The translations under genes and the position numbers were made by a program. From Pedobacter ginsengisoli (GTDB lineage Bacteria > Bacteroidota > Bacteroidia > Sphingobacteriales > Sphingobacteriaceae), in assembly GCF_030244015.1 (NCBI RefSeq), contig NZ_JASSYX010000003.1, positions 558,001-622,000 of the forward strand: 64,000 nt of DNA, given 5' to 3'. Positions within the stretch are counted from its first letter, which is position 1; every line of letters begins with the position of its first letter. Shown piece by piece: positions 9,202-16,925 of the stretch. The notes under the pieces were generated by a model. That model ran no database searches, was not told the DNA's origin, and saw only the letters and a program-made list of their open reading frames with translations.

Positions 9202-10297
9202 GATTTACTGATCCGTTATTTACTTCAAATAATGTTACCGGCACGTTGATCCTGTTAAACAGGGCCAGCACCCTTTCTCTCCCCGTATCCGTGATAAAGA
9301 TCTGTCCGAAATCCCGGTGCGACACCATTTCCATTAACTTATGCATTCGGTTGTCATCCAGTTTATCAAAAATATCATCCAGCAGCAGCAAGGGTTTAAA
9401 ACCCTTATGTTTCTGAAGATAAGCATATTGCGCGAGCTTTAATGCAATTAAAAAAGATTTCTGCTGCCCCTGTGATCCAAATTTCTTCAAAGGCATTCCC
9501 GCGATGGTAAAGATCAGCTCATCTTTATGGATCCCGGCAGTCGTTCTTTCCAAAATTTTATCTTTCTCAAAGGATTGGACCAGCAAATGCTCAAAAGCAG
9601 TATCCACAAGCTGACTCTGATATTGCAGCCCCACCACCTCATTCCCATCGGTCAGGTAGTGGTAGTACTTATCAAACAGAGGAATAAAATCCAGCATGAA
9701 CTGCTGCCGTTTCGCAAAGATCCTGATCCCCGAATTCACCAGCTGATCATTATAGATCCCGAGCAATGCCGGATCATAGCTGCGGGTTATCGCCATTTGT
9801 TTCAGCAGGGCGTTCCGGTTTAACAAATGCCTGTTGTACAGAATCAGCTCATCCAGGTAATGCGTATCTGTCTGCGAGATCACATTGTCCATAAAACGCC
9901 GCCGCTCCTCACTGCCTTCCATCACAATATTGGTATCATAAGGAGAGATCATCACCAATGGAAACAACCCAATATGGTTTGCCAGCTTATCATACTCTTT
10001 TTTATTGCGCTTAAACTGCTTCTTCTGGTTCCGCTTTACTCCGCAGGTGATCTTTTCGTTCTTTTCTTTCCGGTCAAAATCACCCTGTATCAAAAAAAGG
10101 TCCTCATCAGTTTTGATCTGCTGGGTATCTATCGGATTGAAATAACCTTTGCAAAGGCACAGATAATGGATGGCATCCAGCAAATTGGTTTTACCGGCGC
10201 CGTTATTGCCTACAAATGCATTTACCGTTTTAGAAAAACTAATACTTGCATCCGCATAATTCTTGAAATTCAGAAGTGTAATATTCTTTAACCACAT
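9194..10297 (-). CDS. recF: DNA replication and repair protein RecF
   Basis: SMC-like ATPase that loads RecA at single-strand gaps. Walker A is GNNGAGKT (30-37 from the chosen start), the ABC-type signature is FGSQGQQKS, and Walker B with D-loop is LLLLDDIFDKLDDNR. The start MWLKNITLLNF at 10297 matches RecF N-termini; an upstream in-frame GTG at 10327 adds ten unconserved residues and is rejected. The gene is divergent from the TPR gene and coupled to DUF721 downstream. Confidence 0.96.
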   Translation of the reverse strand: MWLKNITLLNFKNYADASISFSKTVNAFVGNNGAGKTNLLDAIHYLCLCKGYFNPIDTQQIKTDEDLFLIQGDFDRKEKNEKITCGVKRNQKKQFKRNKKEYDKLANHIGLFPLVMISPYDTNIVMEGSEERRRFMDNVISQTDTHYLDELILYNRHLLNRNALLKQMAITRSYDPALLGIYNDQLVNSGIRIFAKRQQFMLDFIPLFDKYYHYLTDGNEVVGLQYQSQLVDTAFEHLLVQSFEKDKILERTTAGIHKDELIFTIAGMPLKKFGSQGQQKSFLIALKLAQYAYLQKHKGFKPLLLLDDIFDKLDDNRMHKLMEMVSHRDFGQIFITDTGRERVLALFNRINVPVTLFEVNNGSVNHA

Positions 10298-10401
10298 AAG
10301 ATCCGGACTCAAAGTTACTCCAATCACTTCTATTTAACGCTCAGATTGTTAAACTTTATTTAAATACTAAAAAAAGCAGTTGATACTTTAATGTAAAAAC
10401 G

Positions 10402-10409
10402 TATTTTTG
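10402..10409 (+). promoter_or_regulatory. Bacteroidota -7 box before the TPR gene
   Basis: TATTTTTG fits TAnnTTTG exactly and lies 24 bases before the chosen ATG. An in-frame TTG at 10407 overlaps this box, which argues against it as the translation start. Confidence 0.65.
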
Positions 10410-10433
10410 CAATCCTTAATTTTTTTAAATAAG

Positions 10434-11102
10434 ATGTCCATAACAGAAAAAGAAATAAATCAACAGGTAAGAAAGGGTTCTTTTTTACAAGAAAACTCGA
10501 AAAGCCTATTGTTCATTGCAGGCGCTATTGTTGTGTTAATCGGAGTGTACCTTTGGTACCAGGGTGTTTACCTTAAAGGCAGAGCAGAAGAAGCAGCAGC
10601 TAAAATGTACAAAGCAGAGCAGTTTCTTGGCATAGACTCACTGGCAAACAAAGCCATCAACGGAGAAGGCGGCTACCCTGGTTTTGAAAAAATTGCAGAG
10701 GAATATGCCAATACCAAATCTGCTAATCTTGCCAACCTCTATTTAGGCGGCATTTATTTACGCAAGGGTGACTACAAAAAAGCCATAGAATCTTTAGGAA
10801 ATTATTCCGATACCGGCAGTCCGGTTGCTGACCCGCTGGCTTTAGGCCTCCTCGGCGATGCATACAGCGAATTGAAAGACTATAAGCAAGCAGCTACCTA
10901 TTACAAAAAGGCAGCCGACAAAGCAAGCAACAAATTTACTTCGCCGATGTTCCTTAAAAAACTAGGCCTGGTTTATGAAAACCAGAAAGACTTTAAAAAT
11001 GCACAGGAAGCATATACCAAGATCAAGACCCAATATCCTGAAAGCCAGGAAGCAGCAATGATCGACGCATATATCGCACGTGCCGAAGCACAGATCAAGT
11101 AA
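10434..11102 (+). CDS. Membrane-anchored tetratricopeptide repeat protein
   Basis: A short cytoplasmic N-terminus is followed by one membrane segment (about residues 24-42, LLFIAGAIVVLIGVYLWY). The rest is a helical TPR region with repeats such as LANLYLGGIYLRKGDYKKAI, LGLLGDAYSELKDYKQAA and KLGLVYENQKDFKNAQ. The layout resembles YfgM, an ancillary SecYEG-associated protein, but that link is an inference from architecture. The ATG at 10434 is chosen because the alternative TTG lies within the promoter box. A terminator follows 18 bases after the stop. Confidence 0.85.
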   Translation: MSITEKEINQQVRKGSFLQENSKSLLFIAGAIVVLIGVYLWYQGVYLKGRAEEAAAKMYKAEQFLGIDSLANKAINGEGGYPGFEKIAEEYANTKSANLANLYLGGIYLRKGDYKKAIESLGNYSDTGSPVADPLALGLLGDAYSELKDYKQAATYYKKAADKASNKFTSPMFLKKLGLVYENQKDFKNAQEAYTKIKTQYPESQEAAMIDAYIARAEAQIK

Positions 11103-11120
11103 TCAATACTAAAAACATTC

Positions 11121-11152
11121 AAAGGCCGTATCCTCATACGGCCTTTTTTATT
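11121..11152 (+). terminator. Rho-independent terminator of the TPR gene
   Basis: An 8-bp stem AGGCCGTA / TACGGCCT with a 6-base loop is followed by a run of T. It abuts the stop codon of the convergent DUF6266 gene and could serve both directions, since A residues precede the stem. Confidence 0.85.
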
Positions 11153-11794
11153 TTAAGCCATCCGGACTTTACCAATATAAATTGTAGTACTTACCCTATT
11201 TCCGGTCTCACTGGCGTAGCTCATCCAGCAATGCAGGTCATCACCTGAAAAATCAGGAGGCATTTGGAGCATCACTTCCCCGTCCCCTCTTATCGCAGCA
11301 TCTTTAAACTTTATAAACTTAGTCTTAGCCGGGTTATAGGCCACAAAAGAGGCCTTATCCGATTTCCCGCAAAACAAGGTCTCCTCTTGCTCTTTCCATC
11401 GCAAACTCAGCAACCCCTCCGCAAGTGTCAATACCTCCAGTATCCAGGAGGCCAACAGTTCTCCCCTGCTGAATATCGCCTTTTTGTAATCGATGGTCAT
11501 CTCCCCGCCAGTTCTGGTTACCGCTTCCTTTAAATGATAAGAAACCGCATTGTTCATCGGCGTAGATTTGCCGGTTAGCAAACCAAAGCCGGTTGTGATC
11601 ACATCAAGCAGCGGCTTGAGCCAGTTAAAAACCAATGCAAACCTATTCCGCTGTTCCTGCTGTGCCAGTGTCGGACCTTTAGTATTGGGTTTTCCAATAC
11701 TCCTTCCATACTGCACCCCTCTGCATTCAGCACCAATTACAGTGCCTATCTTACCAGAAAAAGCACCATTTATTCCATTATTAAATCTTGCCAT
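11153..11794 (-). CDS. DUF6266 family protein
   Basis: A 213-residue protein with the family N-terminus MARFNNGINGAFSGKIGTVI, the G-rich segment RGVQYGRSIGKPNTKGPT and QQEQRNRFALVFNWLKPL. No signal peptide or membrane segment is present. The family is frequent in Pedobacter and Sphingobacterium, often in multiple copies, and has no known function. It marks the left edge of the accessory region. Confidence 0.75.
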   Translation of the reverse strand: MARFNNGINGAFSGKIGTVIGAECRGVQYGRSIGKPNTKGPTLAQQEQRNRFALVFNWLKPLLDVITTGFGLLTGKSTPMNNAVSYHLKEAVTRTGGEMTIDYKKAIFSRGELLASWILEVLTLAEGLLSLRWKEQEETLFCGKSDKASFVAYNPAKTKFIKFKDAAIRGDGEVMLQMPPDFSGDDLHCWMSYASETGNRVSTTIYIGKVRMA

Positions 11795-11946
11795 AATTTT
11801 TCCTTAATTAATAAAACTGTTAACTCTTACGCTTTTCCGACCTGTGCACCGGCCCCGATCACATAAAACATCGCCACTCAACAGCAGCGACAGCACAAAC
11901 ATAAACAGCTTTAAAACAAGCACAAAGCCATCAAATCATTATGGAA

Positions 11947-11965
11947 GGGATTGGGAGGGATTGGG
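11947..11965 (+). other. Canonical G-quadruplex motif
   Basis: GGGATTGGGAGGGATTGGG has four G3 tracts with loops of 3, 1 and 3 bases, which is a textbook intramolecular quadruplex. It lies in the gene-poor stretch 11795-12037. A partial direct repeat (ATTGGGAATCTCA and ATTTGGGAATCTCA) follows it. Nothing else was recognised in that stretch. Confidence 0.6.
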
Positions 11966-12037
11966 AATCTCAGCCCTGATTTTGGAAGGATTTGGGAATC
12001 TCAACAAATCCTTACTTATATCAAACGCTTCAAAATT

Positions 12038-12310
12038 TCAGAAGCTGAAAGCGCCATCTTCGAAAATGCAAACCACTTCATACCCAAATCCTTCAATGAT
12101 TGCTACACCGGATTCCGTAAATGCATATGGTAGAGATGATGAGTGTTTTAAAGAAGCGAACCGGTCGCATTTTGCGACCAGTTCAGTCTTTTCCTCGAGA
12201 CTTAACTGGAAACAGTATCTTTCTGGAAACCTTTGTATATTCCGTTTAACCTGTTCATTTATTCGCTTAGTCTCTACCTCGTAAAGTTCCGCCAAGTCCC
12301 GATCAATCAT
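12038..12310 (-). pseudogene. ORF6N-domain protein, truncated at the N-terminus
   Basis: The 90 residues open MIDRDLAELYEVETKRINEQ and continue with RNIQRFPERYCFQL and SSLPYAFTESGVA, the DNA-binding ORF6N domain of phage and mobile-element proteins. Normal members have a beta-strand segment ending in VMIDRDLAELY, which is missing here. The end after ESGVAIIEGFGYE is also non-canonical, so it is truncated at both ends. Directly upstream lies a fragment copied from the HTH gene at 16926, joined at the shared bases AATG. The gene carries an internal palindrome (12158-12184). Confidence 0.7.
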
Positions 12311-12395
12311 TCCCTGCCGTTCCTTTTCCTTACCCAGTTACACTCCGCCAGCCGGCGGTAAAAAGTACTTTCCGTAATACACAGCAGATCCATTA
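12309..12395 (-). repeat. Fragment duplicated from the HTH gene at 16.96-17.04 kb
   Basis: About 87 bases match 16952-17038 with only about four differences. In the intact gene this stretch encodes the end of the HTH domain (ITESTFYRRLAECN...NGREW). Here it is cut off on both sides and fused to the ORF6N relic on one side and to an unrelated relic on the other, so it is a rearrangement scar rather than a gene. Confidence 0.75.
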
Positions 12396-12578
12396 CTGGA
12401 TTACTTAATTGATGATGAAAGACATTCGATTTTCGACATCAGTACATACATGACCGACACCATAGATTTCAAATTGTACGAATCAAATCCCCATTTAACA
12501 GATAAAGAAATTGATGAACATCCCGATATGATTAATGAGCGAAAGCATCAACTTGAATTACTGCAAATTCCCTTATAA
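12396..12578 (+). pseudogene. C-terminal relic of an unidentified gene
   Basis: An open plus-strand frame reads LLDYLIDDERHSIFDIS and ends DEHPDMINERKHQ then LELLQIPL before TAA. The first ATG is at 12450, leaving 42 residues. The composition looks like real coding sequence, but no start or family is recognisable. It is followed (12576-12616) by about 40 bases resembling the first codons of the hepT gene at 15.7 kb. Confidence 0.4.
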
Positions 12579-12632
12579 AAGAAACTTCATCCAGGATATG
12601 TTTAATCAACTAAACTGAAGTTTATATCAGCC

Positions 12633-12827
12633 TTAGGGCTGCATATAATAAACGTCAAGTGTACGAGTAAAATCTCCATCATTTAAAATATCTTCAAATG
12701 CTCGATATTCCTTATAAAATATAGAAATCGGTGTCGAAGGGCTAAAATAGTCGGATAATATAGGCACTCGATAAAGTTCTATTAACTCCCCCACTGTGGT
12801 CATGGCATTTCTGAAGGGAAATGCCAT
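12633..12827 (-). CDS. Short unknown ORF, possible relic
   Basis: A 56-64 residue ORF (MTTVGELIELYRVPILSDYF at its core) with no recognised domain. Its two candidate ATGs sit at the two ends of an 11-bp inverted repeat (12801-12828), so the initiation region would be folded in mRNA. It may be the tail of a larger lost gene; expression is doubtful. Confidence 0.3.
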   Translation of the reverse strand: MAFPFRNAMTTVGELIELYRVPILSDYFSPSTPISIFYKEYRAFEDILNDGDFTRTLDVYYMQP

Positions 12828-12828
12828 G
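12801..12828. repeat. Perfect 11-bp inverted repeat
   Basis: CATGGCATTTC and its exact complement flank a 6-base loop. No T tract follows on either strand, so it is not a standard terminator. It lies between the unknown short ORF and the hipBA regulatory region. Confidence 0.7.
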
Positions 12829-12857
12829 ACTAGTAATACTTCACAAATCAGTCAAGT

Positions 12858-13010
12858 AAGTATGAAAATTCATACATTAAAACAATTAACATGACATAAT
12901 GTATGAAATTTCATTCATTACTATATAAAATAATTTTTCTATATATTTGAATGATATTTCATACATAAACTATAGAAAGGATTAATTATGAATGATATTT
13001 CATACATAAA
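12858..13010 (+). promoter_or_regulatory. hipBA promoter and repeated operator sites
   Basis: Four related sites share the half-site TATGAA or its complement TTCATA: around 12860-12875 (GTATGAAAATTCATAC, a perfect palindrome), 12901-12916, 12949-12969 and 12990-13010. The last two are exact 21-base direct repeats 41 bases apart. The final copy covers the hipB start codon and its first codons. A -7 box TATATTTG (12942-12949) ends at the first base of the third site. The layout implies autorepression by the HTH antitoxin. Confidence 0.7.
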
Positions 13011-13332
13011 TGCCAATAGTGATGTTTCAATATTGAAACAGATTGGTGAGTTCATTAAAGAAAAAAGAATTGAACAAAACATCAAGCAGGATGAACTGGC
13101 CAGCGGAGCAGTTATCAGCCGATCTACATTGAGTCTTATAGAACGAGGTGAAAGCATTTCTTTGATCAATTTAATCAAAATTTTACGGATGCTGGACGCA
13201 TTATATGTACTGGAAAGATTTAAAATAGAGCCACAAATCAGTCCAATGTTGCTAGCAAAAGAAGAACAAAAAAAACGTAAACGGGCATTCAGAACGAAAG
13301 GACACCCGGAAGAAGACGAGTTAGGATGGTAA
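12988..13332 (+). CDS. XRE-family antitoxin (HipB-like)
   Basis: A 114-residue DNA-binding antitoxin. The helix-turn-helix spans about residues 18-72 (IGEFIKEKRIEQNIKQDELA, then ISRSTLSLIERGESISLINL). The C-terminal tail is strongly basic (EEQKKRKRAFRTKG). It overlaps the hipA start by 7 bases. It likely represses its own promoter by binding the repeated TATGAA/TTCATA sites, one of which overlaps its start codon, and neutralises the HipA kinase. Confidence 0.87.
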   Translation: MNDISYINANSDVSILKQIGEFIKEKRIEQNIKQDELASGAVISRSTLSLIERGESISLINLIKILRMLDALYVLERFKIEPQISPMLLAKEEQKKRKRAFRTKGHPEEDELGW

Positions 13333-14606
13333 GAACTGCATATATAAAATTATGGGGAGAACTGGTAGGTGCGGTTGCTTGGGACGAACAGCAACAAATA
13401 GCGTCCTTTGAATACGATACAAAGTTTCTGCAATCTCAATTACCAATTGCCCCAGTTAAAATGCCTTTGATGAAAAGGATCTTTTCTTTTCCGGATCTAA
13501 GGGGCAATCAAACTTTCAAAGGCTTACCAGGGCTATTGGCCGATGTACTCCCTGACAGGTATGGAACTGACCTGATCAATATTTGGTTAGCACAAAACGG
13601 AAGACCTGAAGGATCATTGAATCCGGTAGAATTGTTATGTTTCATTGGAGCAAGAGGTATGGGTGCCTTAGAATTTGAACCCTCTATTGCTCCTAATACA
13701 AAGTCTCATACATTGGAAATCTCCAGTTTAATAGAAACTACACAAAGACTACTAAACAACAAAGAAGCTTTCCAAATCCATACAAATGATGAAATGCGGG
13801 ACGTTTTGCTGGAAGTACTAAAAATGGGAACTTCGGCGGGCGGTGCCCGCCCAAAAGCAATTATTGCTTACAATGAAAAAACCGGAGAAATAAGATCGGG
13901 GCAAACACTGGCTAAAGGCTTTGAACACTGGCTTCTGAAATTTGACGGAGTAAGTGACACGCAGTTTGGCGCAAGTCATGGCTATGGAAGAGTAGAAATG
14001 GCATATTACCAAATGGCAACTTCAGCCGGACTGGAGATGATGGAGTCGAGGCTTATAGAAGAAGAAGGTCGTGCCCATTTTATGACCAAACGCTTCGACA
14101 GAATTGGTGGCAACCAAAAATTGCATGCACAGACTTTATGCGCTATAGCCCACTACGACTTTAATCAGATACTGAGCTACAGCTATGAACAACTATTTCA
14201 GACTATGCGTCAGTTAAAACTAACCTATGCAGAAGCAGAACAGATGTTCCGGAGAATGGTATTCAACGTACTGGCAAAAAACTGCGACGATCATACCAAA
14301 AATTTTGCTTTCCTTATGCACCCAGACGGCAAATGGGCTTTAGCCCCCGCATATGACATTTGTTATGCATACAGACCTGACAGTGACTGGGTAAGCCAAC
14401 ACAACCTGAGTATAAATGGCAAACGATCAAATATCACTAAAGAAGATCTCCTAACTATTGCCAAACAAAACTCAATAAGTAAGCCTGAACAAATAATTGA
14501 CGAAGTTCAATTTGCCGTTAACAATTGGCTTCAGTATGCAGGTCAAAATAATGTAGGGCAAAAGTTAGCAACAGCAATTGACAAGACATTGATCAAAAGC
14601 CTGTAA
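13326..14606 (+). CDS. HipA-like serine/threonine kinase toxin
   Basis: A 426-residue HipA family kinase. The N-terminal subdomain begins MVRTAYIKLWGELVGAVAW, and the linker GARGMGALEFEP follows. The regulatory glycine-rich loop is GTSAGGARPKAI. The kinase core has FDRIGG, the catalytic NCDDHTKNFAFL and the metal-binding APAYDICYAY (DFG-equivalent). All catalytic residues are present. Characterised HipA phosphorylates glutamyl-tRNA synthetase and causes growth arrest; the target here is unknown. It is coupled to the upstream antitoxin by a 7-base overlap. Confidence 0.9.
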   Translation: MVRTAYIKLWGELVGAVAWDEQQQIASFEYDTKFLQSQLPIAPVKMPLMKRIFSFPDLRGNQTFKGLPGLLADVLPDRYGTDLINIWLAQNGRPEGSLNPVELLCFIGARGMGALEFEPSIAPNTKSHTLEISSLIETTQRLLNNKEAFQIHTNDEMRDVLLEVLKMGTSAGGARPKAIIAYNEKTGEIRSGQTLAKGFEHWLLKFDGVSDTQFGASHGYGRVEMAYYQMATSAGLEMMESRLIEEEGRAHFMTKRFDRIGGNQKLHAQTLCAIAHYDFNQILSYSYEQLFQTMRQLKLTYAEAEQMFRRMVFNVLAKNCDDHTKNFAFLMHPDGKWALAPAYDICYAYRPDSDWVSQHNLSINGKRSNITKEDLLTIAKQNSISKPEQIIDEVQFAVNNWLQYAGQNNVGQKLATAIDKTLIKSL

Positions 14607-14827
14607 GACAGAAATATCAGAGAGAAAACAGCCAAAAAAAATTTCTTAACTGACACAGTTCAATTTACACTCCCTGTCTATCTACTAATCTTTCAACTTC
14701 CAAAAGGGATGTTGGCTTACCTAAAACACATTGCTTTCTGAGATCAGATCTATACTTAAAAAAACATTTATACCCTCCATTCACCATCAAATATATCATT
14801 TGTATATTTAGATCACCGGAGATACCC

Positions 14828-15163
14828 ATGAACATAGAAGATTTACGTGATTACTGCCTGAGCAAGCCAGGAACAACCGAAGGCCTGCCATTCGGAGAAC
14901 AAACCCTTGTATTTAAAGTAGGCGGTAAAATATTTCTGCTGATCGGGTTGGAACAAGCCAATCGTTTTAATGCCAAATGCAATCCGGAACGGGCTATTGA
15001 ATTACGAGAGAAGCATCCTGAAATTATTCCCGGCTTTCACATGAATAAAAAACACTGGAATACCATATACATGGATGGCCGATTAAAGCCCGCACTCATT
15101 CGCGAATTGATTGACCATTCTTATCAACTCGTATTAGAAGGCCTGCCTAAAAAACTACGGTGA
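14828..15163 (+). CDS. MmcQ/YjbR family DNA-binding protein
   Basis: A 111-residue single-domain protein of the MmcQ/YjbR family (CyaY-like fold). It has MNIEDLRDYCLSKPGTTE, LPFGEQTLVFKVGGKIFLL, then PGFHMNKKHWNTIYMDG and a C-terminal HSYQLVLEGLPKKLR. Family members bind DNA non-specifically, and their biological role is unclear. It is isolated between the hipBA and mntA-hepT modules; no operon partner is apparent. Confidence 0.88.
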   Translation: MNIEDLRDYCLSKPGTTEGLPFGEQTLVFKVGGKIFLLIGLEQANRFNAKCNPERAIELREKHPEIIPGFHMNKKHWNTIYMDGRLKPALIRELIDHSYQLVLEGLPKKLR

Positions 15164-15227
15164 AATTGCTTGCTTTCAAACAACTTAATATCCATATTAT
15201 AAATGTTAGAGCTAAATTAACGAACCT

Positions 15228-15404
15228 TTAACTAGCAACTATAATAGTATTGCTCATAGTACCTTTCAATAACTGATTTTTTGGAGCGTGCAAAACTGTA
15301 CCGTCTACTTCTTTTACAAATTTTGTCAATGCACCAAGCTTGCGCTCGGAAAATTCCAATATAGAGTAGTCCCAACTTGCATAAGCAAATATTTTAGCTG
15401 TCAT
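15228..15404 (-). CDS. Unknown 58-residue protein downstream of hepT
   Basis: A complete ORF beginning MTAKIFAYASWDYSILEFSE and ending MSNTIIVAS, with no recognised family, signal peptide or membrane segment. It starts 7 bases after the original hepT stop on the same strand, so it would be the third gene of the mntA-hepT transcript. Mixed helix/strand composition looks like a small folded protein. Its coding nature is plausible but unproven. Confidence 0.5.
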   Translation of the reverse strand: MTAKIFAYASWDYSILEFSERKLGALTKFVKEVDGTVLHAPKNQLLKGTMSNTIIVAS

Positions 15405-15411
15405 GCCTTAT

Positions 15412-15747
15412 TTAATTTTCTGAAATAATAGATTGAATATCCGTTTCCAGATCTGGTAATTTTGTAGTTATGATATCCCAGACAATGTCATAATCCACTC
15501 GAAGTAATCATGTATTAAGCGATGTCGGGTATTTGCCATTTTTCGCCATTCAATGTGTGGGTATGCCGCCTTAAATTCTGGGTCTAGCTTCGTACTTGCC
15601 TCTCCAACAATTTCAAGGCTTCTGATAATGGCACGTGATAATACAGGATCGCCAATTACGAATTCTTTATCTTCCCCCTTAACAGTAGTTAGTAAAAGAA
15701 ACCTCATCCAGAATATGTTTAACCAATTCAATACTAGATGGCAACAT
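15412..15747 (-). pseudogene. HepT-like HEPN RNase toxin (DUF86), two frameshifts
   Basis: The original frame starts at ATG 15747 (MLPSSIELVKHILDEVSF). It shifts after the TTTT run near 15705 into LLTTVKGEDKEF and continues to the HEPN active motif RHRLIHDYFE (RX4HXY intact). It then shifts again near 15500 to DYDIVWDIITTKLPDLETDI and ends SIISEN at 15412. Restoring one T in the first site and one G in the second rebuilds a normal 111-residue HepT. Thus the toxin appears disrupted, unless these are sequencing errors. It overlaps the mntA stop by 14 bases. Confidence 0.8.
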
Positions 15748-16045
15748 GCTCAGCCTCTTTTAAGATATGTGGCCCAATGTATTTACTTAAAGATTGAGGT
15801 GTAATCACTTCAACTTTTCTACCGAGCAAATCTTCCAAAAAGAATGACAGATCCATAAAGTTGTCGTAGCTTTTTTGATTTGGGTCGAAATCTACCAACA
15901 GATCAACATCACTATCGGCAGTAGGCTGACCTGTGGTAAAAGAACCAAAAATACTCAGTTTAGCAACACCATATGACTTCAGTTTCTGGCTATTAGCCTT
16001 AAGCAGGGATATTAATGTGCGTTTATTCTGAACTGCTGTTTGCAT
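15734..16045 (-). CDS. mntA: MntA-like minimal nucleotidyltransferase antitoxin
   Basis: A 103-residue MNT-domain protein. The nucleotidyltransferase motif GSFTTGQPTADSDVDLLVDF (34-53) has the paired metal-binding Asp46 and Asp48 and a downstream third acidic residue in KVEVITP. MntA proteins add AMP to a tyrosine near the HepT active site and so silence the toxin. The 14-base overlap with hepT is typical of the module. With hepT frameshifted, this antitoxin may be an orphan. Confidence 0.88.
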   Translation of the reverse strand: MQTAVQNKRTLISLLKANSQKLKSYGVAKLSIFGSFTTGQPTADSDVDLLVDFDPNQKSYDNFMDLSFFLEDLLGRKVEVITPQSLSKYIGPHILKEAEHVAI

Positions 16046-16179
16046 AACTCAAAGATACTTAATTATTACAAATATCACATTTGTCATAACGACCCTTATT
16101 ATTTTGCCAATTTCTATTCTCTAATCCACTGTCTCAACCAAGGTACAAATAGTACCCCAGTTGTTTTTAAGCTGTTCAT

Positions 16180-16384
16180 CCCGCTAACATAAGGTAATTT
16201 CCTCCTTCCTCCTCTGCCCTTGTTTGATATCGCAATTTGCGATATCAAAGATTCCCACTTGTGATCGTAAGGTCTTTAGGATCCACGTTTTCTTTATTTA
16301 GATATTGAGTAATCTCATGAAGATTATTTTCAATCATCGATTGCCAAGCCCTGGTTATACTTTCATAGAAGTTGGACAGCTATT
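16180..16384 (-). pseudogene. Relics of an ORF6N gene and an unknown gene
   Basis: The minus strand reads KWESLISQIAISNKGRGGRR then KLPYV, matching the middle of the ORF6N domain (compare FLRSQFATSKTGRGGRTYLPYA in the next gene), then loses homology. Upstream in another frame it reads FYESITRAWQSMIENNLHEI and TQYLNKENVDPKDL, an unrelated open relic. Neither has a usable start and full domain. A perfect 27-base palindrome (16223-16249) sits in the ORF6N part. Confidence 0.6.
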
Positions 16385-16389
16385 GATGA

Positions 16390-16803
16390 TTATTTTTCCT
16401 TTCCTACCTTAAACCCAATCTGCTCCTTAGGCCCATCTACTTTATCCATAAACTTATTTAGATACGTAAACAGCACCTCAATTTTTTGATCCTGTTTAAT
16501 CATTTGTTTTTCAAACTGTTCAATCCTGACAAACACATCTTTATGTGCTAATAATAATTCTCTGAGTCTTACGTAAACCCTCATAATATGAATGTTAATC
16601 TGTATTGCCTGTTTACTATTTAAAACGCTTGACAGCATCAGCACACCATGCTCAGTAAAAGCGTAAGGTAAATAAGTTCTCCCTCCTCTCCCAGTCTTTG
16701 AGGTCGCAAATTGCGACCTCAAAAAATCTGACTCTTCATGATTCAGCTGAAACATGAAGTCCTTTGGAAACCTATCTAAATTTCGACGAACTTGTTCATT
16801 CAT
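16390..16803 (-). CDS. ORF6N-domain protein with replaced N-terminus
   Basis: From ATG 16803 the protein reads MNEQVRRNLDRFPKDFMFQL, then GRGGRTYLPYAFTEHGVLML, a C-terminal helical segment and a basic tail (137 residues). The frame stays open upstream through VDSDLAELYGIETKR, which is authentic ORF6N sequence, but the N-terminal strand segment before it is replaced by KILQDVTFGN and a stop, with no ATG. It is therefore probably 5'-truncated. ORF6N proteins are DNA-binding proteins of phage and mobile elements. An internal palindrome lies at 16697-16723. Confidence 0.65.
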   Translation of the reverse strand: MNEQVRRNLDRFPKDFMFQLNHEESDFLRSQFATSKTGRGGRTYLPYAFTEHGVLMLSSVLNSKQAIQINIHIMRVYVRLRELLLAHKDVFVRIEQFEKQMIKQDQKIEVLFTYLNKFMDKVDGPKEQIGFKVGKEK

Positions 16804-16925
16804 CCTTTTCGTTTCAATACCATAAAGTTCAGCAAGATCACTATCAACATTGCCGAAGGTAACGTCTTGAAGAATTTTTTGTTATATCGACTCGCTCCCA
16901 TTTACATTTATATTTGCAAACATTT

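Noticed and set aside
9827-10291. Plus-strand 154-codon ORF opposite recF
   Set aside because: It is fully antisense to a conserved gene and composed of codon-shadow residues; no start signal.
10407-10433. Longer N-terminus of the TPR protein from a TTG codon
   Set aside because: The TTG lies within a perfect -7 promoter box, so it would be upstream of or at the transcript start; the ATG at 10434 fits better.
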